NCBI RefSeq assembly: GCF_010906925.1 | Contig: NZ_VTVE01000002.1 | Coordinates: forward strand, 62,001-126,000 | Source: Pseudobutyrivibrio xylanivorans | GTDB taxonomy: Bacteria; Bacillota; Clostridia; Lachnospirales; Lachnospiraceae | Direction: 5' to 3' | Length of the DNA stretch: 64,000 bases | Shown: positions 1 through 9,694 of the stretch, in pieces | How positions within the stretch are numbered: position 1 is the stretch's first letter | How the letters are laid out: every line of letters starts with the position of its first letter | Notes under the pieces: model-generated | Told to the model about the DNA's origin: nothing | The model's database searches: none | Seen by the model: the letters and a program-made list of their open reading frames with translations, nothing else | Translations under genes and position numbers: made by a program

Positions 1-210
1 TCTATTCTTGAAACCACGCTTAGGAAGACGTCTGTATAAAGGCATCTGTCCACCTTCGAATCCAAGTCTAATGCTTCCGCCAGAACGAGCCTTCTGTCCC
101 TTATGACCCTTACCAGCAGTCTTGCCATTTCCTGAACCGTGACCACGGCCTCTTCTGAAATTATCGCTGTGCTTTGAGCCTTCTGCTGGCTGTAAGTTAG
201 ATAAATCCAT
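1..210 (-). CDS. rplO: 50S ribosomal protein L15, N-terminal part
   Basis: The first 70 codons of L15 are present and the rest lies beyond the window edge. The N-terminus [13 protein letters not shown], followed by a basic Gly-rich stretch ([20 protein letters not shown]) and [15 protein letters not shown], is typical of bacterial L15. It is a late-assembly protein of the large subunit. The ATG at 208-210 follows a GGAGGTGCC ribosome site, 17 bases downstream of rpmD, so it is the next gene of the spc operon. Partial only because of the window edge. Confidence 0.97.
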   Translation of the reverse strand, partial: MDLSNLQPAEGSKHSDNFRRGRGHGSGNGKTAGKGHKGQKARSGGSIRLGFEGGQMPLYRRLPKRGFKNR

Positions 211-227
211 TATGGCACCTCCTTCTA

Positions 228-413
228 TTAAATTTCTTCAACTTTTACTAAGTGATTGACCATTCTAAGCATTCCGCGAACGCTGTCGTTGTCAGGAAGC
301 TCAACAGTCTTATTGACCTTTCTAAGGCCAAGTGCTTCTACAGTCTTCTTGTTCTTAGGAACAGCACCGATTGTAGACTTTACGAGTGTTACTCTTAACT
401 TCTTCTCTGCCAT
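228..413 (-). CDS. rpmD: 50S ribosomal protein L30
   Basis: A 61-residue protein starting [13 protein letters not shown], with the L30 core [22 protein letters not shown] longer frame to 458 exists, but the ATG at 413 has an AGGAGG-type site just upstream and gives the normal bacterial L30 length. It lies between rpsE and rplO in the standard spc order. L30 binds 5S/23S rRNA in the large subunit. Confidence 0.97.
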   Translation of the reverse strand: MAEKKLRVTLVKSTIGAVPKNKKTVEALGLRKVNKTVELPDNDSVRGMLRMVNHLVKVEEI

Positions 414-426
414 TTTACTTTCCTCC

Positions 427-936
427 TTAAGCAAGAATGTCTTCAACCTTCTTGCCACGAGCCTTAGCTACTTCCTCAGGCGACTTAAGAGCTCTAAGTC
501 CCTCGATAGTAGCAAGAACAACGTTCTGCTTATTTGATGATCCAAGTGACTTTGTACGGATGTTTCCGATACCTGCAAGCTCACATACGGCACGTGCTGG
601 ACCACCAGCGATGATACCAGTACCTTCTGGAGCCTTCTTAAGAAGTACAGAAGCACCAGTGTGCTTGCCCTGGATGTCATGTGTAATACTGTGGTTGTTA
701 TCAAGCTTAACTGTAATAAGCTTCTTCATAGCATCTTCCTTGCCCTTGCGGATAGCTTCAGGGATTTCAGCTGCTTTGCCAAGTCCAGCGCCAACGTGTC
801 CGTTCTTATCGCCTACTACAACAAGAGCTGTGAAACGCATGTTACGTCCACCTTTAACAACCTTTGTTACACGCTTAATTTCTACAACCTGCTCAGTTAA
901 CTCTAACTGGCTAGCGTCAATGATTTCACGTTTCAT
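427..936 (-). CDS. rpsE: 30S ribosomal protein S5
   Basis: A 169-residue protein with the N-terminal double-stranded-RNA-binding domain ([20 protein letters not shown]) and the C-terminal S5 domain containing [19 protein letters not shown] and [10 protein letters not shown]. Length and order match bacterial S5, which takes part in decoding fidelity and the mRNA entry helicase of the small subunit. It is 13 bases upstream of rpmD and 11 bases downstream of rplR, clearly co-transcribed. Confidence 0.98.
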   Translation of the reverse strand: MKREIIDASQLELTEQVVEIKRVTKVVKGGRNMRFTALVVVGDKNGHVGAGLGKAAEIPEAIRKGKEDAMKKLITVKLDNNHSITHDIQGKHTGASVLLKKAPEGTGIIAGGPARAVCELAGIGNIRTKSLGSSNKQNVVLATIEGLRALKSPEEVAKARGKKVEDILA

Positions 937-947
937 GTGTTCTCCTC

Positions 948-1316
948 CTAGAATTCTAATCCAGCTTCTCTAGCTGCATCTGCTAAAGCTGCAACCTTGC
1001 CGGCATAAATGTAACCACCTCTGTCAAATACGACTTCCTTGATTCCCTTTTCCTGTGCCTTCTTAGCAATAACTGTACCAAGCTTTGAAGCAGCTTCTAC
1101 GTTATTTGTCTTTGCAAGATCTGCCTTAACGTCTGCGTCAAGAGTAGATGCTGAAACGAGTGTATTTCCGCATGTATCATCAATAACCTGAACATACATG
1201 TGATTGTTGCTTCTGAACACTGCAAGACGTGGTCTTTCTGCTGTACCGGCTAGAGTGTTACGAAGTCTTCTATGCTTTGTCTGGCGAACTACTTGTCTAG
1301 ATTTCTTACTTACCAT
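948..1316 (-). CDS. rplR: 50S ribosomal protein L18
   Basis: A 122-residue protein with the basic N-terminus [19 protein letters not shown], the motif [20 protein letters not shown] and the C-terminal [28 protein letters not shown] tail region of L18. It binds 5S rRNA and links it to the large subunit. It follows rplF by 18 bases and has an AGGAG site upstream of its ATG. Confidence 0.98.
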   Translation of the reverse strand: MVSKKSRQVVRQTKHRRLRNTLAGTAERPRLAVFRSNNHMYVQVIDDTCGNTLVSASTLDADVKADLAKTNNVEAASKLGTVIAKKAQEKGIKEVVFDRGGYIYAGKVAALADAAREAGLEF

Positions 1317-1334
1317 TTTACATTCACTCCTTTA

Positions 1335-1874
1335 CTATTTCTTACCGGTCTTACCGACTTTACGTCTAATAACTTCATCAGCGTACTTAATACCCTTACC
1401 CTTATATGGCTCAGGTCTTCTCTTATCTCTAATGTTGGCAGCGTACTGTCCAACCTTTTCCTTGTCGATACCCTTGATGATAATTTTATTTCCGTCAACA
1501 GTTGACTCAATACCCTCTGGATCTTCCATCTCTACTGGGTGAGAGTAACCAAGGTTAAGAGTAAGCTTCTTACCAGCCTTTGATGCTCTGTAACCTACAC
1601 CGTTAACTTCAAGAGTCTTCTCATAGCCTGTTGTAACACCAACAACCATGTTGTTGATAAGTGTTCTTGTAAGACCATGTAAAGACTTCATCTTCTTTAA
1701 ATCATTAGGTCTAGTAACAACAACTTCTGCACCCTCAAGCTTGATATCCATCTCAGATGGAAGTGTTCTCTCAAGAGTACCCTTAGGACCTTTTACAGTC
1801 ACATGATTATTTTCTGCAATCTCAACTGTAACTCCAGCTGGAACTGCGATTGGCATTCTTCCTATACGTGACAT
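1335..1874 (-). CDS. rplF: 50S ribosomal protein L6
   Basis: A 179-residue protein with two tandem L6 repeats. The first carries [19 protein letters not shown] and [11 protein letters not shown], and the second ends in the signature [17 protein letters not shown] (rRNA-binding). Length is standard. The 89-base gap to rpsH upstream is wider than most in the cluster and contains a short CCGG-based hairpin (about 1911-1930), with no gene. Confidence 0.98.
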   Translation of the reverse strand: MSRIGRMPIAVPAGVTVEIAENNHVTVKGPKGTLERTLPSEMDIKLEGAEVVVTRPNDLKKMKSLHGLTRTLINNMVVGVTTGYEKTLEVNGVGYRASKAGKKLTLNLGYSHPVEMEDPEGIESTVDGNKIIIKGIDKEKVGQYAANIRDKRRPEPYKGKGIKYADEVIRRKVGKTGKK

Positions 1875-1963
1875 GCCCGTACCTCCTTAAATATGATAGT
1901 ATGTCCGGCTTCTATAACCGGGTTATACTTTTAGGTAATTAGTTACTTAATGTCTGGAAATGA

Positions 1964-2365
1964 TTACCAAACATATGCAAGAACTTCGCCACCAACCTGA
2001 AGCTTACGAGCTTCCTTGTCTGTGATGATGCCCTTGTTTGTAGAAAGGATAGCGATACCAAGTCCACCTAAAACGTATGGGATATCGTCCTTACCAGCAT
2101 AAATACGAAGACCTGGCTTAGAGATTCTCTTAATACCAGAAATAATCTTCTCGTTCTTGTTTGCACCGTACTTTAATGTAACACGGATATCCTTGAAGTT
2201 ACCATTATCAACGATGTCATACTTTGTGATAAATCCTTCATCAACAAGAATGTCTGCAATTGCAACCTTAATCTTTGATGCAGGAACATCTACTGTATCA
2301 TGTTTTGCAGTATTTGCATTACGGATTCTTGTAAGCATATCTGCTATTGGATCACTCATTGTCAT
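1964..2365 (-). CDS. rpsH: 30S ribosomal protein S8
   Basis: A 133-residue protein with [15 protein letters not shown] at the N-terminus and the RNA-binding C-terminus [22 protein letters not shown]8 organises the central domain of 16S rRNA and in enterobacteria represses the spc operon; whether it does here is unknown. The ATG at 2365 has AGGAGG ten bases upstream; a second ATG two codons in is possible but sits farther from the ribosome site. Confidence 0.98.
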   Translation of the reverse strand: MTMSDPIADMLTRIRNANTAKHDTVDVPASKIKVAIADILVDEGFITKYDIVDNGNFKDIRVTLKYGANKNEKIISGIKRISKPGLRIYAGKDDIPYVLGGLGIAILSTNKGIITDKEARKLQVGGEVLAYVW

Positions 2366-2405
2366 GATGCAATTTCCTCCTAATTTTCAATCTGTGTTCG
2401 TTATC

Positions 2406-2591
2406 TTACCATGAAGCTTTCTTAACGCCTGGGATCTGACCCTTGTAAGCTAACTCACGGAAACATACTCTACAAATACCATACTTTCTAAGGTATGCAT
2501 GTGGACGACCGCAGATTTTGCAGCGGCTGTATTCCTGTGTAGAAAACTTAGCCTTGCGCTGCTGCTTAACTTTCATTGACTTCTTTGCCAT
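2406..2591 (-). CDS. rpsN: 30S ribosomal protein S14, zinc-binding type
   Basis: A 61-residue S14 starting [16 protein letters not shown]. Two CxxC pairs (CKIC and CRVC) form the zinc ribbon, so this is the short, zinc-dependent form common in Firmicutes rather than the long zinc-free paralogue. The frame can be extended to 2660, but that overlaps rplE and the ATG at 2591 has an AGGAAAG site. It sits between rplE and rpsH as expected. Confidence 0.97.
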   Translation of the reverse strand: MAKKSMKVKQQRKAKFSTQEYSRCKICGRPHAYLRKYGICRVCFRELAYKGQIPGVKKASW

Positions 2592-2601
2592 AACTTTCCT
2601 C

Positions 2602-3147
2602 CTATGCTTCCTTAGCGAAAGGCATGTTGAATAAACGAAGTAATTCTCTAGCCTCTTCATCTGTCTTAGCTGTAGTTACAAAGATGATATCCATACCACG
2701 AGTCTTGTCGATCTTATCGTACTCGATTTCTGGGAAGATAATCTGCTCCTTGATACCAAGTGCATAATTACCTCTACCATCAAAGGAATTAGGATTTACA
2801 CCTCTAAAGTCACGTACACGTGGAAGTGCAAGGTTGATGAGACGATCTGCGAACTCATACATCTTCTCTCCACGAAGTGTAGTCTTACATCCGATTGCCA
2901 TACCTTCACGAATCTTGAAGTTAGCAACTGAATTCTTAGCCTTTGTTGTAACTGCCTTCTGGCCTGTAATCATTTCCATATCCTTGACTGCAGACTCAAG
3001 AAGCTTTGCGTTGTCCTTTGCTTCGCCAACACCCATGTTGACAACGATCTTTTCGATCTTAGGAACTTCCATAATATTCTTGTATCCAAACTTCTCTACC
3101 ATTGCTGGTACGATATCATTAAGATACTGATCTTTTAATCTACTCAA
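2602..3147 (-). CDS. rplE: 50S ribosomal protein L5
   Basis: A 181-residue protein with [13 protein letters not shown] near the N-terminus, the central [11 protein letters not shown]-like region ([15 protein letters not shown]) and [23 protein letters not shown]5 binds 5S rRNA and contacts P-site tRNA. Ordinary length; 10 bases ahead of rpsN. Confidence 0.98.
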   Translation of the reverse strand: MSRLKDQYLNDIVPAMVEKFGYKNIMEVPKIEKIVVNMGVGEAKDNAKLLESAVKDMEMITGQKAVTTKAKNSVANFKIREGMAIGCKTTLRGEKMYEFADRLINLALPRVRDFRGVNPNSFDGRGNYALGIKEQIIFPEIEYDKIDKTRGMDIIFVTTAKTDEEARELLRLFNMPFAKEA

Positions 3148-3169
3148 CGAACTGTTCTCCTTTCTTCAA

Positions 3170-3481
3170 TTAGTCAATCACTTCGCCAGTCTTCTTAGCG
3201 AAACGGACTTTCTTATCTCCGTCCATCTTGAAGCCAACGCGTGTAGGCTGACCGTTATGAAGTAACATAACATTTGAAGCATCGATAGGAGCTTCCTGCT
3301 CGATGATACCGCCTGCTTGGTTAGCCATGCTAGGCTTAACATGACGCTTAACCATGTTAACACCTTCAACTGTAACGGTGTTATTCTTCTTATCTACTGC
3401 GATAACCTTACCTTCGTTGTTAACATCGCCACCAGCGATGACACGAACAGTATCGCCCTTTTTAATTTTCATTGTTGCCAT
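3170..3481 (-). CDS. rplX: 50S ribosomal protein L24
   Basis: A 103-residue protein with an N-terminal KOW motif (KIKKGDTVRVIAGGDVNNEGKV) and VEGVNMVKRHVKPS, diagnostic of L24, an early 23S assembly initiator. It lies between rplN and rplE with 12- and 22-base spacers. Confidence 0.98.
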   Translation of the reverse strand: MATMKIKKGDTVRVIAGGDVNNEGKVIAVDKKNNTVTVEGVNMVKRHVKPSMANQAGGIIEQEAPIDASNVMLLHNGQPTRVGFKMDGDKKVRFAKKTGEVID

Positions 3482-3493
3482 CTACTCTTCCTC

Positions 3494-3862
3494 CTACAAT
3501 ACTTCTGGAGCGAGAGAAACAATCTTCATGAACTGCTTCTCACGAAGCTCTCTAGCTACAGGTCCAAAAATACGAGTTCCTCTTGGAGTCTTGTCATCTT
3601 TGATGATGACTGCAGCATTTTCATCAAACTTGATATAAGAACCATCTTTACGACGGGCACCCTTTACTGAACGAACAACTACTGCCTTAACAACGTCACC
3701 CTTCTTTACAACGCCACCTGGTGTTGCATCTTTAACGGTAGCAGTAATTACGTCGCCAATGTTGGCATATCTTCTTGTAGATCCACCCATAACACGGATA
3801 ACAAGGATTTCCTTTGCTCCAGTATTATCGGCTACCTTTAATCTACTTTCCTGTTGTACCAT
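3494..3862 (-). CDS. rplN: 50S ribosomal protein L14
   Basis: A 122-residue protein of exact family length starting [18 protein letters not shown], with [21 protein letters not shown] and [13 protein letters not shown]14 forms an intersubunit bridge with 16S rRNA. Preceded by rpsQ (18 bases). Confidence 0.98.
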   Translation of the reverse strand: MVQQESRLKVADNTGAKEILVIRVMGGSTRRYANIGDVITATVKDATPGGVVKKGDVVKAVVVRSVKGARRKDGSYIKFDENAAVIIKDDKTPRGTRIFGPVARELREKQFMKIVSLAPEVL

Positions 3863-3880
3863 TATAGTAGCCTCCTTTAA

Positions 3881-4135
3881 TTATTTTGCTCTCTCGATTA
3901 CTTCAACAAGTCTCCATCTCTTATCCTTAGAGAGTGGTCTAGTCTCCATAACCTTTACTGTATCACCGATGTGAGCGTCGCCGTTCTCATCGTGAGCCTT
4001 AAGCTTATATGTTTTCTTAACGATCTTGTTGTAAAGTGGATGCTTTACATTGTCACGGATTGCAACAACGATTGTCTTATCCATCTTGTCGCTTACAACA
4101 ACACCTGTACGTGTTTTTCTTAAGTTTCTTTCCAC
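3881..4135 (-). CDS. rpsQ: 30S ribosomal protein S17
   Basis: An 84-residue OB-fold protein with [19 protein letters not shown] and [20 protein letters not shown], both S17 signatures. It binds the 5' domain of 16S rRNA. Encoded 39 bases downstream of rpmC. Confidence 0.98.
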   Translation of the reverse strand: MERNLRKTRTGVVVSDKMDKTIVVAIRDNVKHPLYNKIVKKTYKLKAHDENGDAHIGDTVKVMETRPLSKDKRWRLVEVIERAK

Positions 4136-4174
4136 GTCTTTGATCTCCTTTCAAATAATTAAGATTCTTCGTTA

Positions 4175-4381
4175 TTACGCATTCTTCTCAGCTTCTGTGA
4201 TAACAGTCTGAATACGAGCGATGTTACGGCGAACTTCGCGAATTCTTGCTGTGTTATCTAACTGGTTTGTAGCATTCTGGAATCTTAAGTTGAAAAGTTC
4301 TTTTTTAGCTTCTACGAGCTGAGCATTAAGCTCTGCTACTGAAGTGTTCTTTAAATCTTCTACGTACTTTGTATTCTTCAT
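4175..4381 (-). CDS. rpmC: 50S ribosomal protein L29
   Basis: A 68-residue helical hairpin protein with [19 protein letters not shown] and [12 protein letters not shown]. Its ATG overlaps the TAA of rplP by one base (TAATG), which implies translational coupling. L29 lies near the peptide exit tunnel and contributes to the docking site for trigger factor and SRP. Confidence 0.98.
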   Translation of the reverse strand: MKNTKYVEDLKNTSVAELNAQLVEAKKELFNLRFQNATNQLDNTARIREVRRNIARIQTVITEAEKNA

Positions 4382-4809
4382 TATGCTTCACCGCCTTCTA
4401 AATCCTCACGGGAAACTATCTTGCACTTGCAAGGAAGTTTATGTGTAGCGAGACGAAGTGCTTCTCTAGCAACTTCCTCAGATACTCCTGAGATCTCGAA
4501 TAATACACGGCCCGGCTTAACAACAGCTACCCAATATTCAAGTGTACCCTTACCTGAACCCATTCGAGTTTCAGCAGGCTTTGCAGTAACTGGCTTGTCT
4601 GGGAAAATCTTGATCCAAACCTTACCACCACGCTTAATGTAACGTGTCATAGCGATACGAGCAGCCTCGATCTGATTTGACTTAATCCAAGCTGGCTCCA
4701 TTGCAACGATACCAAACTCACCGTATGCAATCTTATTTCCTCTTGAAGCTTTTCCAGCCATGTTCCCACGGAACTGCTTTCTGTGCTTCGCTCTCTTTGG
4801 CATTAACAT
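4381..4809 (-). CDS. rplP: 50S ribosomal protein L16
   Basis: A 142-residue protein starting [15 protein letters not shown], with [20 protein letters not shown] and [19 protein letters not shown]. Although the frame is open to 4857, the ATG at 4809 gives the conserved L16 N-terminus; its ribosome site lies within the end of rpsC, one base upstream. L16 is a late-assembly protein at the tRNA A-site cleft. Confidence 0.97.
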   Translation of the reverse strand: MLMPKRAKHRKQFRGNMAGKASRGNKIAYGEFGIVAMEPAWIKSNQIEAARIAMTRYIKRGGKVWIKIFPDKPVTAKPAETRMGSGKGTLEYWVAVVKPGRVLFEISGVSEEVAREALRLATHKLPCKCKIVSREDLEGGEA

Positions 4810-4810
4810 A

Positions 4811-5470
4811 TTATTGAGCTCCTCCTTCCACATTCTTCTTCTTTGGAAGTACTTCACCCTTATAGATCCATACCTTTACACCAACCTTACCATAAGTAGT
4901 GTCAGCCTCAGCGAATCCATAATCGATATCAGCACGGAGTGTCTGAAGTGGAATAGTACCTTCATTGTAAGACTCTGAACGAGCCATATCAGCACCACCA
5001 AGACGTCCTGAACAGCTTGTCTTGATACCCTTGATACCAGTCTTCATAGCGCGACCCATGCAAGACTTCATAGCTCTACGGAATGATACACGGTTCTCAA
5101 GCTGACCTGCGATGTTCTCAGCAACAAGCTGTGCATCACGATCTGGTCTCTTGATCTCCTTGATATCTACAACAAGCTTATCGCTTGTCTGCTTCTGGAG
5201 CTCACTCTTAATCTTGTCGATCTCAGCGCCGCCCTTACCGATAACAACGCCTGGCTTTGCTGTATAAACAGTTACCTTTACTCTACCAGCAGCACGCTCG
5301 ATTTCGATCTTAGAAACGCCTGCAGCGTAAAGCTTCTTCTTAAGAAATTTTCTGATATTATAGTCTTCAACTAAGTAGTCTGAGAAGTTCTCGCCCTCAG
5401 CATACCACTTAGAATCCCAGTCCTTAATAACACCGACTCTTAAGCCATGAGGATTAACTTTCTGTCCCAT
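4811..5470 (-). CDS. rpsC: 30S ribosomal protein S3
   Basis: A 219-residue protein starting [18 protein letters not shown], with the KH domain motif [17 protein letters not shown] (about residues 75-92) and the C-terminal domain [19 protein letters not shown]3 lines the mRNA entry channel. It is followed almost immediately by rplP. Confidence 0.98.
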   Translation of the reverse strand: MGQKVNPHGLRVGVIKDWDSKWYAEGENFSDYLVEDYNIRKFLKKKLYAAGVSKIEIERAAGRVKVTVYTAKPGVVIGKGGAEIDKIKSELQKQTSDKLVVDIKEIKRPDRDAQLVAENIAGQLENRVSFRRAMKSCMGRAMKTGIKGIKTSCSGRLGGADMARSESYNEGTIPLQTLRADIDYGFAEADTTYGKVGVKVWIYKGEVLPKKKNVEGGAQ

Positions 5471-5481
5471 GTTTTGCCTCC

Positions 5482-5871
5482 TTAATTTTTCTGATCAAGC
5501 ACGATTGTGAGGTGGCTCATTCTCTTCTCGATTCTGTAAGCTCTACCCTGTGCTCTTGGTCTAATTCTCTTCATTGTAGGTCCCTTGTTTGCATAGCACT
5601 CAGCTACTACAAGGTCCTTGCGATCTAAGCCGTTATTGTTCTCAGCGTTTGCAATAGCAGACTTAAGTAATTTCTCTATAACACTTGAAGCGTATCTTGG
5701 ATTGTACATTACGATAGCAAGAGCTGTATCAACATCCTTACCACGAATGGCATCAAGTACGAAACAAGCCTTCTGAACTGACATTCTAGCATAAGATAAC
5801 TTTGCTGAAGGTCTTGTATCCTTTACATCGTTTCTCTCACGTTTAATTTGAGATCTATGTCCCTTAGCCAT
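5482..5871 (-). CDS. rplV: 50S ribosomal protein L22
   Basis: A 129-residue protein with [36 protein letters not shown] and the basic beta-hairpin tip region [19 protein letters not shown] that reaches into the exit tunnel and is linked to macrolide response in this family. Standard length and position before rpsC. Confidence 0.98.
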   Translation of the reverse strand: MAKGHRSQIKRERNDVKDTRPSAKLSYARMSVQKACFVLDAIRGKDVDTALAIVMYNPRYASSVIEKLLKSAIANAENNNGLDRKDLVVAECYANKGPTMKRIRPRAQGRAYRIEKRMSHLTIVLDQKN

Positions 5872-5893
5872 GATTAAAACTCCTTTCTGTTAA

Positions 5894-6175
5894 TTAGCGT
5901 ACCTTTGACTTCTTCTCGTCCTTGCCGTGACCTCTGTAGGTTCTTGTAGCAACGAACTCTCCAAGCTTGTGTCCAACCATGTCTTCTGTGACATATACTG
6001 GAACGTGCTTTCTTCCGTCATGTACTGCAATTGTATGTCCAACCATCTGTGGGAAGATTGTAGAACGACGTGACCATGTCTTGATAACTGACTTGTCGCC
6101 GCTAGCGTTCATAGCATCAACCTTCTTTAATAAGCTTGCATCAGCAAATGGTCCTTTTTTTAATGAACGTGCCAT
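5894..6175 (-). CDS. rpsS: 30S ribosomal protein S19
   Basis: A 93-residue protein starting [19 protein letters not shown], with [24 protein letters not shown] and the [15 protein letters not shown]-terminus. S19 sits in the 30S head next to S13. Eleven bases downstream of rplB. Confidence 0.98.
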   Translation of the reverse strand: MARSLKKGPFADASLLKKVDAMNASGDKSVIKTWSRRSTIFPQMVGHTIAVHDGRKHVPVYVTEDMVGHKLGEFVATRTYRGHGKDEKKSKVR

Positions 6176-6186
6176 GTGTATCCTCC

Positions 6187-7029
6187 TTATTTGATTGCTC
6201 TACCATCGCGTCTTCTTACGATGAGCTTGTTAGACTGCTTGTGCTTCTTTCTTGTCTTGAGACCAAGAGCTGGCTTGCCCCAAGGTGTGCATGGACCTGG
6301 ACGTCCGATAGGAGCGCGGCCCTCACCACCACCATGTGGATGGTCATTAGGGTTCATAACAGAACCACGAACTGTAGGTCTGATACCCATGTGTCTCTTA
6401 CGACCAGCTTTACCGATCTTAACAAGGTTGTGATCACCGTTACCGATTACACCGATAGATGCGCGGCAGTTAAGAGGTACCATTCTCATTTCGCCTGAAG
6501 GAAGACGAAGTGTTGCATACTTTCCTTCCTTAGCCATGAGCTGTGCTGAGTTACCAGCTGAACGAACGAGCTGTCCGCCACGACCTGGATAAAGCTCAAC
6601 ATTATGAATAAGTGTACCAACTGGAATCTTCTCAAGTGGTAAGCAGTTACCAACTCTAACTTCAGCGTCAGCACCGTTCATAACTGTCATGCCGTCTGTA
6701 AGACCAGCTGGAGCAAGGATGTAAGCCTTCTCGCCGTCTGCGTAGCAGATAAGAGCGATGTTAGCTGTTCTGTTTGGATCGTACTCGATACCAATAACCT
6801 TTGCAGGAATTCCATCCTTATTTCTCTTGAAATCAATAAGTCTATATTTTTGTCTGTTACCGCCACCATGATGTCTAACGGTAATCTTACCCTGATTGTT
6901 ACGACCAGCGTGCTTCTTAAGTGAAACAACAAGTGACTTCTCTGGTGAGTTCTTTGTGATCTCAGCGAAATCAGAACCAGTCATATTTCTTCTCGAAGGT
7001 GTATATGGGTTATATGTCTTAATTCCCAT
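6187..7029 (-). CDS. rplB: 50S ribosomal protein L2
   Basis: A 280-residue protein with the OB-fold RNA-binding domain ([19 protein letters not shown], about residues 44-62) and the C-terminal peptidyl-transferase-region signature [19 protein letters not shown]. The conserved His in HPHGGGEG is present. L2 is required for subunit association. A 62-base gap to rplW upstream holds a small GCGC hairpin and an AAAGGAG site. Confidence 0.98.
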   Translation of the reverse strand: MGIKTYNPYTPSRRNMTGSDFAEITKNSPEKSLVVSLKKHAGRNNQGKITVRHHGGGNRQKYRLIDFKRNKDGIPAKVIGIEYDPNRTANIALICYADGEKAYILAPAGLTDGMTVMNGADAEVRVGNCLPLEKIPVGTLIHNVELYPGRGGQLVRSAGNSAQLMAKEGKYATLRLPSGEMRMVPLNCRASIGVIGNGDHNLVKIGKAGRKRHMGIRPTVRGSVMNPNDHPHGGGEGRAPIGRPGPCTPWGKPALGLKTRKKHKQSNKLIVRRRDGRAIK

Positions 7030-7091
7030 TTCTTTTCTCCTTTCAAAAACTCGTTTATTATCGCGCTCGACTGCGCATACATTAAATTATT

Positions 7092-7391
7092 TTAAAGACC
7101 TGAGAAAATCTCGATGTCTTTGCTATCAGCTGTAAGCTGAACGATAGCCTTCTTTGTCTTTGCTGTCTTTCCGTAAGTCATTCCACGTCTCTTTGTCTTG
7201 CCATCAGCGTTCATTGTGTTAACTGAAGCAACCTTAACTCCGTCGAACATCTTCTCAACAGCTTCCTTAATCATAGTCTTGTTAGCTTCTGGATGAACAA
7301 GGAATGTGTATTTCTTCTCAGCCATAGCGTTCATAGACTTCTCTGTGATTACAGGCTTAAGGATTACGTCATAATATTGTACGTTTGCCAT
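7092..7391 (-). CDS. rplW: 50S ribosomal protein L23
   Basis: A 99-residue protein with [21 protein letters not shown] and [19 protein letters not shown], the L23 core. L23 rings the exit tunnel and docks trigger factor. Its ATG overlaps the stop of rplD by one base (TAATG), indicating coupled translation. Confidence 0.98.
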   Translation of the reverse strand: MANVQYYDVILKPVITEKSMNAMAEKKYTFLVHPEANKTMIKEAVEKMFDGVKVASVNTMNADGKTKRRGMTYGKTAKTKKAIVQLTADSKDIEIFSGL

Positions 7392-8011
7392 TATGCATAC
7401 ACCTCCTGAATCTGATCAACAGCAGCCTTTGTAACAACTACTGTGTTGTACTTAAGGATGTCATATACGTTGATTGTGTTTGTAAGAGCTGTCTTAACTG
7501 TAGGAATGTTCTTTGCAGACATAACTACGTTCTTATCGTTAGAATCAAGAACTACAAGAGCCTTCTCAACGTTAAGGTTTGTAAGTACCTTTGCGAAATC
7601 CTTTGTCTTAATAGCATCAAGCTTTAACTCATCAACAACGATGAACTTGTTCTCATTAACAACTGAAGTAAGTGCAGACTTAAGAGCTGCTCTCTTCTCC
7701 TTCTTGTTAAGCTTGAATGAATAATCTCTTGGTGTTGGAGCGAATACTACGCCACCACCTGTCCACTGTGGAGATCTTGTAGAACCCTGTCTTGCATGAC
7801 CTGTTCCCTTCTGTCTCCAAGGTTTTCTACCACCACCAGAAACCTCAGAACGTGTCTTAGCCTTCTGTGTTCCCTGACGGTTATTTGCAAGCTGCTGGAC
7901 AACTGCCATGTGAACTAAGTGCTCATTAATCTCAACTGCGAAGATGCTGTCGTTAAGATCCATGGTGCCAACTTCTTTGCCTTCCATATTATATACGGAT
8001 ACTTTAGCCAT
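7391..8011 (-). CDS. rplD: 50S ribosomal protein L4
   Basis: A 206-residue protein with [20 protein letters not shown] and [13 protein letters not shown], the long loop that lines the exit tunnel, and [13 protein letters not shown]-type C-terminus. In enterobacteria L4 represses its own S10 operon through the leader RNA; a structured leader is present here too (9254-9369), but the repressor here is not known. Confidence 0.98.
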   Translation of the reverse strand: MAKVSVYNMEGKEVGTMDLNDSIFAVEINEHLVHMAVVQQLANNRQGTQKAKTRSEVSGGGRKPWRQKGTGHARQGSTRSPQWTGGGVVFAPTPRDYSFKLNKKEKRAALKSALTSVVNENKFIVVDELKLDAIKTKDFAKVLTNLNVEKALVVLDSNDKNVVMSAKNIPTVKTALTNTINVYDILKYNTVVVTKAAVDQIQEVYA

Positions 8012-8040
8012 CGCTAAGTTCCTCCTTTCCTATCGTAAGA

Positions 8041-8724
8041 TTACTTTCCTGCTTTAACTGACTCTTTAATTGTTACAAGAGACTTCTTTGGTCCTGGAAC
8101 AGCACCCTTTACTAAAAGCAGATTGTTTTCAACGTCAACACGTACAATCTCAAGATTCTGGATTGTAACTCTTGTTCCGCCCATCTGACCAGGCATACCC
8201 TTGCCCTTGAATACACGGCTAGGTGATGAACATGCACCATTTGAACCCTGATGTCTGTGGAACTTAGAACCATGAGCCATAGGTCCTCTGTGCTGACCTA
8301 ATCTCTTGATAGCGCCCTGGAATCCCTTACCCTTTGAAGTAGCTGTTGCATCAACCTTGTCACCAGCCTCAAAGATATCAGCCTTGATTTCCTGAGCGAG
8401 CGCATAATCTGCACAATTATCAAATCTGAACTCTCTAACAAATCTCTTTGGCTCAACACCAGCCTTATCGAAGTGACCCTTCTCTGGCTTGTTTACGCCA
8501 TTGCGATGAATGATTTCTTTGCGTCCGTTAGCATCCTTATTAACAAGCTTAACCTTCTTGTCAACAAAGCCAACCTGAACTGCATCGTAACCGTCGTTCT
8601 CTACTGTCTTGATCTGTGTAACAACACATGGACCAGCAGAAAGTACAGTTACAGGAATAAGCTCGCCGCCTTCATTGAAGACCTGAGTCATTCCGACCTT
8701 TGTAGCTAAAATAGCTTTCTTCAT
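8041..8724 (-). CDS. rplC: 50S ribosomal protein L3
   Basis: A 227-residue protein starting [20 protein letters not shown], with the central [22 protein letters not shown] and [14 protein letters not shown] loop that approaches the peptidyl transferase centre. The start at 8724 has GGAGGT seven bases upstream; the extension to 8739 would run through the ribosome site. It is separated from rpsJ by an unusually long spacer (see 8740-8893). Confidence 0.98.
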   Translation of the reverse strand: MKKAILATKVGMTQVFNEGGELIPVTVLSAGPCVVTQIKTVENDGYDAVQVGFVDKKVKLVNKDANGRKEIIHRNGVNKPEKGHFDKAGVEPKRFVREFRFDNCADYALAQEIKADIFEAGDKVDATATSKGKGFQGAIKRLGQHRGPMAHGSKFHRHQGSNGACSSPSRVFKGKGMPGQMGGTRVTIQNLEIVRVDVENNLLLVKGAVPGPKKSLVTIKESVKAGK

Positions 8725-8739
8725 TTTTCTTACCTCCAT

Positions 8740-8893
8740 TTTCTACAGCGGAACGCTTCTTGCCCATCTAATCAATACTGGGGTAGCGGAACCGTTCATC
8801 CTAGAACAGTGTCATATAAGTGGAACTAGATAAGAAATCTAAGTTGCTTCTATATAAAACCATCTTGGATGTTTACATGATTAATGAACTCAA
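8740..8893 (-). other. structured rpsJ-rplC intercistronic spacer
   Basis: This 154-base spacer holds no gene. In the transcribed sense it contains a hairpin TAGAT-TTCTT-ATCTA (rc of 8827-8843 region), then two near-copies of an AGCGGAAC element (plus-strand 8747-8754 and 8785-8792). The nearer one forms AGCG-TTC-CGCT just upstream of the rplC ribosome site. Elsewhere in this cluster spacers are mostly 0-60 bases, so extra length plus folding suggests a control or processing element. No convincing internal promoter was found. Function is inference. Confidence 0.4.
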
Positions 8894-9205
8894 TTACTTG
8901 TTCTTGATGCTGATCTCAACACCTGCTGGCATCTCTAACTTAGAAAGTGCCTCAACAGTCTTCTGTGTTGGGTCGATGACATCAATCAATCTCTTATGAG
9001 TTCTCTGCTCGAACTGCTCACGAGAGTCTTTGTACTTATGTACAGCTCTAAGAATTGTAACAACTTCCTTCTTTGTTGGAAGAGGTACAGGACCACTAAC
9101 CTGTGCTCCGTTCTTCTTAACAGTCTCGATGATTTTCTTGGCAGATGAATCTACTAACTCATGATCATAAGCCTTGAGTGTGATTCTCATAACTTGATTT
9201 GCCAT
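8894..9205 (-). CDS. rpsJ: 30S ribosomal protein S10
   Basis: A 103-residue protein starting [19 protein letters not shown], with [18 protein letters not shown] and [16 protein letters not shown], exactly the S10/NusE family. First gene of the cluster. The ATG at 9205 follows GGAGGAGA with a T-rich spacer; the frame open to 9271 runs into the folded leader and is not used. S10 also acts in antitermination with NusB in the family. Confidence 0.98.
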   Translation of the reverse strand: MANQVMRITLKAYDHELVDSSAKKIIETVKKNGAQVSGPVPLPTKKEVVTILRAVHKYKDSREQFEQRTHKRLIDVIDPTQKTVEALSKLEMPAGVEISIKNK

Positions 9206-9253
9206 AAAAAAAGTCTCCTCCTTTTTCGTTTTTCTAATTTCTGAAAAATCGAA

Positions 9254-9369
9254 CAAGTGGCGACTGTACACTTACCCGTGTGTATCATGGTTTAAAACTC
9301 AAAGTTCGAACCAAGTTCTCACACGTCGTCTCCGCAAATGCGGACGGTTTTCTGTTGTACAGTGACTTG
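9254..9369 (-). promoter_or_regulatory. folded leader RNA of the S10 operon (candidate r-protein autoregulatory element)
   Basis: A closed multi-stem structure can be drawn. An outer stem pairs 9263-9270 (ACTGTACA) with 9356-9363 (TGTACAGT) and continues, after a bulge, with 9254-9258 (CAAGT) against 9365-9369 (ACTTG). Inside it, 9277-9282 (CGTGTG) pairs with 9320-9325 (CACACG), enclosing a GGTT/AACC hairpin (9289-9312), and 9331-9335 (TCCGC) pairs with 9340-9344 (GCGGA). A further AACCT/AGGTT hairpin lies at 9410-9427. The structure starts about 50 bases upstream of the rpsJ ATG. By analogy with other ribosomal leaders it may bind L4 or another product of the operon; the ligand is unknown. 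Confidence 0.55.
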
Positions 9370-9468
9370 TCGTCAGTTTCCTAACTTGACATTCGCTCCA
9401 CGGAAAACCAACCTGAGTAACTAGGTTGCAACCTCACGCTTCACAGCTATCATGTCACAGCAAGTAAT

Positions 9469-9497
9469 AATATACACGAGAAAGGGAATACTAGCAA
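9469..9497 (-). promoter_or_regulatory. sigma-A-type promoter of the S10-spc operon
   Basis: On the minus strand TTGCTA (9492-9497) and TATATT (9469-9474) are separated by exactly 17 bases. Transcription would start near 9462, giving a leader of about 255 bases that contains the folded element at 9254-9369. No other candidate of this quality lies between here and rpsJ. Confidence 0.7.
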
Positions 9498-9588
9498 GAA
9501 AAAGATAAAAATTATTGTATTTTATTTAGTACAATTTTAAAAACAACTAAATCTTGTGGTTGAAATGAATTTTTTGAACTAGAAATCA

Positions 9589-9616
9589 TTGAAGATTAAT
9601 AATCTTTCAGTATAAT
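9589..9616 (+). promoter_or_regulatory. sigma-A-type promoter for the methyltransferase gene
   Basis: TTGAAG (9589-9594), a 16-base spacer and a perfect TATAAT (9611-9616) face the gene at 9695. It is divergent from the ribosomal promoter about 100 bases away; the A+T-rich stretch between them (9498-9588) shows no gene. Confidence 0.65.
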
Positions 9617-9656
9617 AGTCAAAGCAAACACATTTGTAAAGTACATATATAATATA

Positions 9657-9694
9657 GAAAGGATAGTTACTGTTCATAGTAACATTAGTAAATC
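9657..9694 (+). promoter_or_regulatory. hairpin between a distant ribosome site and the ATG at 9695
   Basis: The only good ribosome site before 9695 is GAAAGGA at 9657-9663, over 30 bases away, which is normally too far. Between them lies a six-base-pair hairpin, GTTACT (9666-9671) and AGTAAC (9678-9683) with loop GTTCAT. Folding would bring the site to about 13 bases from the ATG. No in-frame start lies nearer because a TAA occurs at 9689. Confidence 0.4.

Noticed and set aside
9206-9271. N-terminal extension of rpsJ (MYSRHLFDF...)
   Set aside because: It would translate the folded leader; the ATG at 9205 gives the conserved S10 start and has a good ribosome site.
256-9300. Many plus-strand open frames of 60-180 codons across the ribosomal cluster
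   Set aside because: They are antisense to well-defined ribosomal protein genes, lack ribosome sites and show no recognisable domains.
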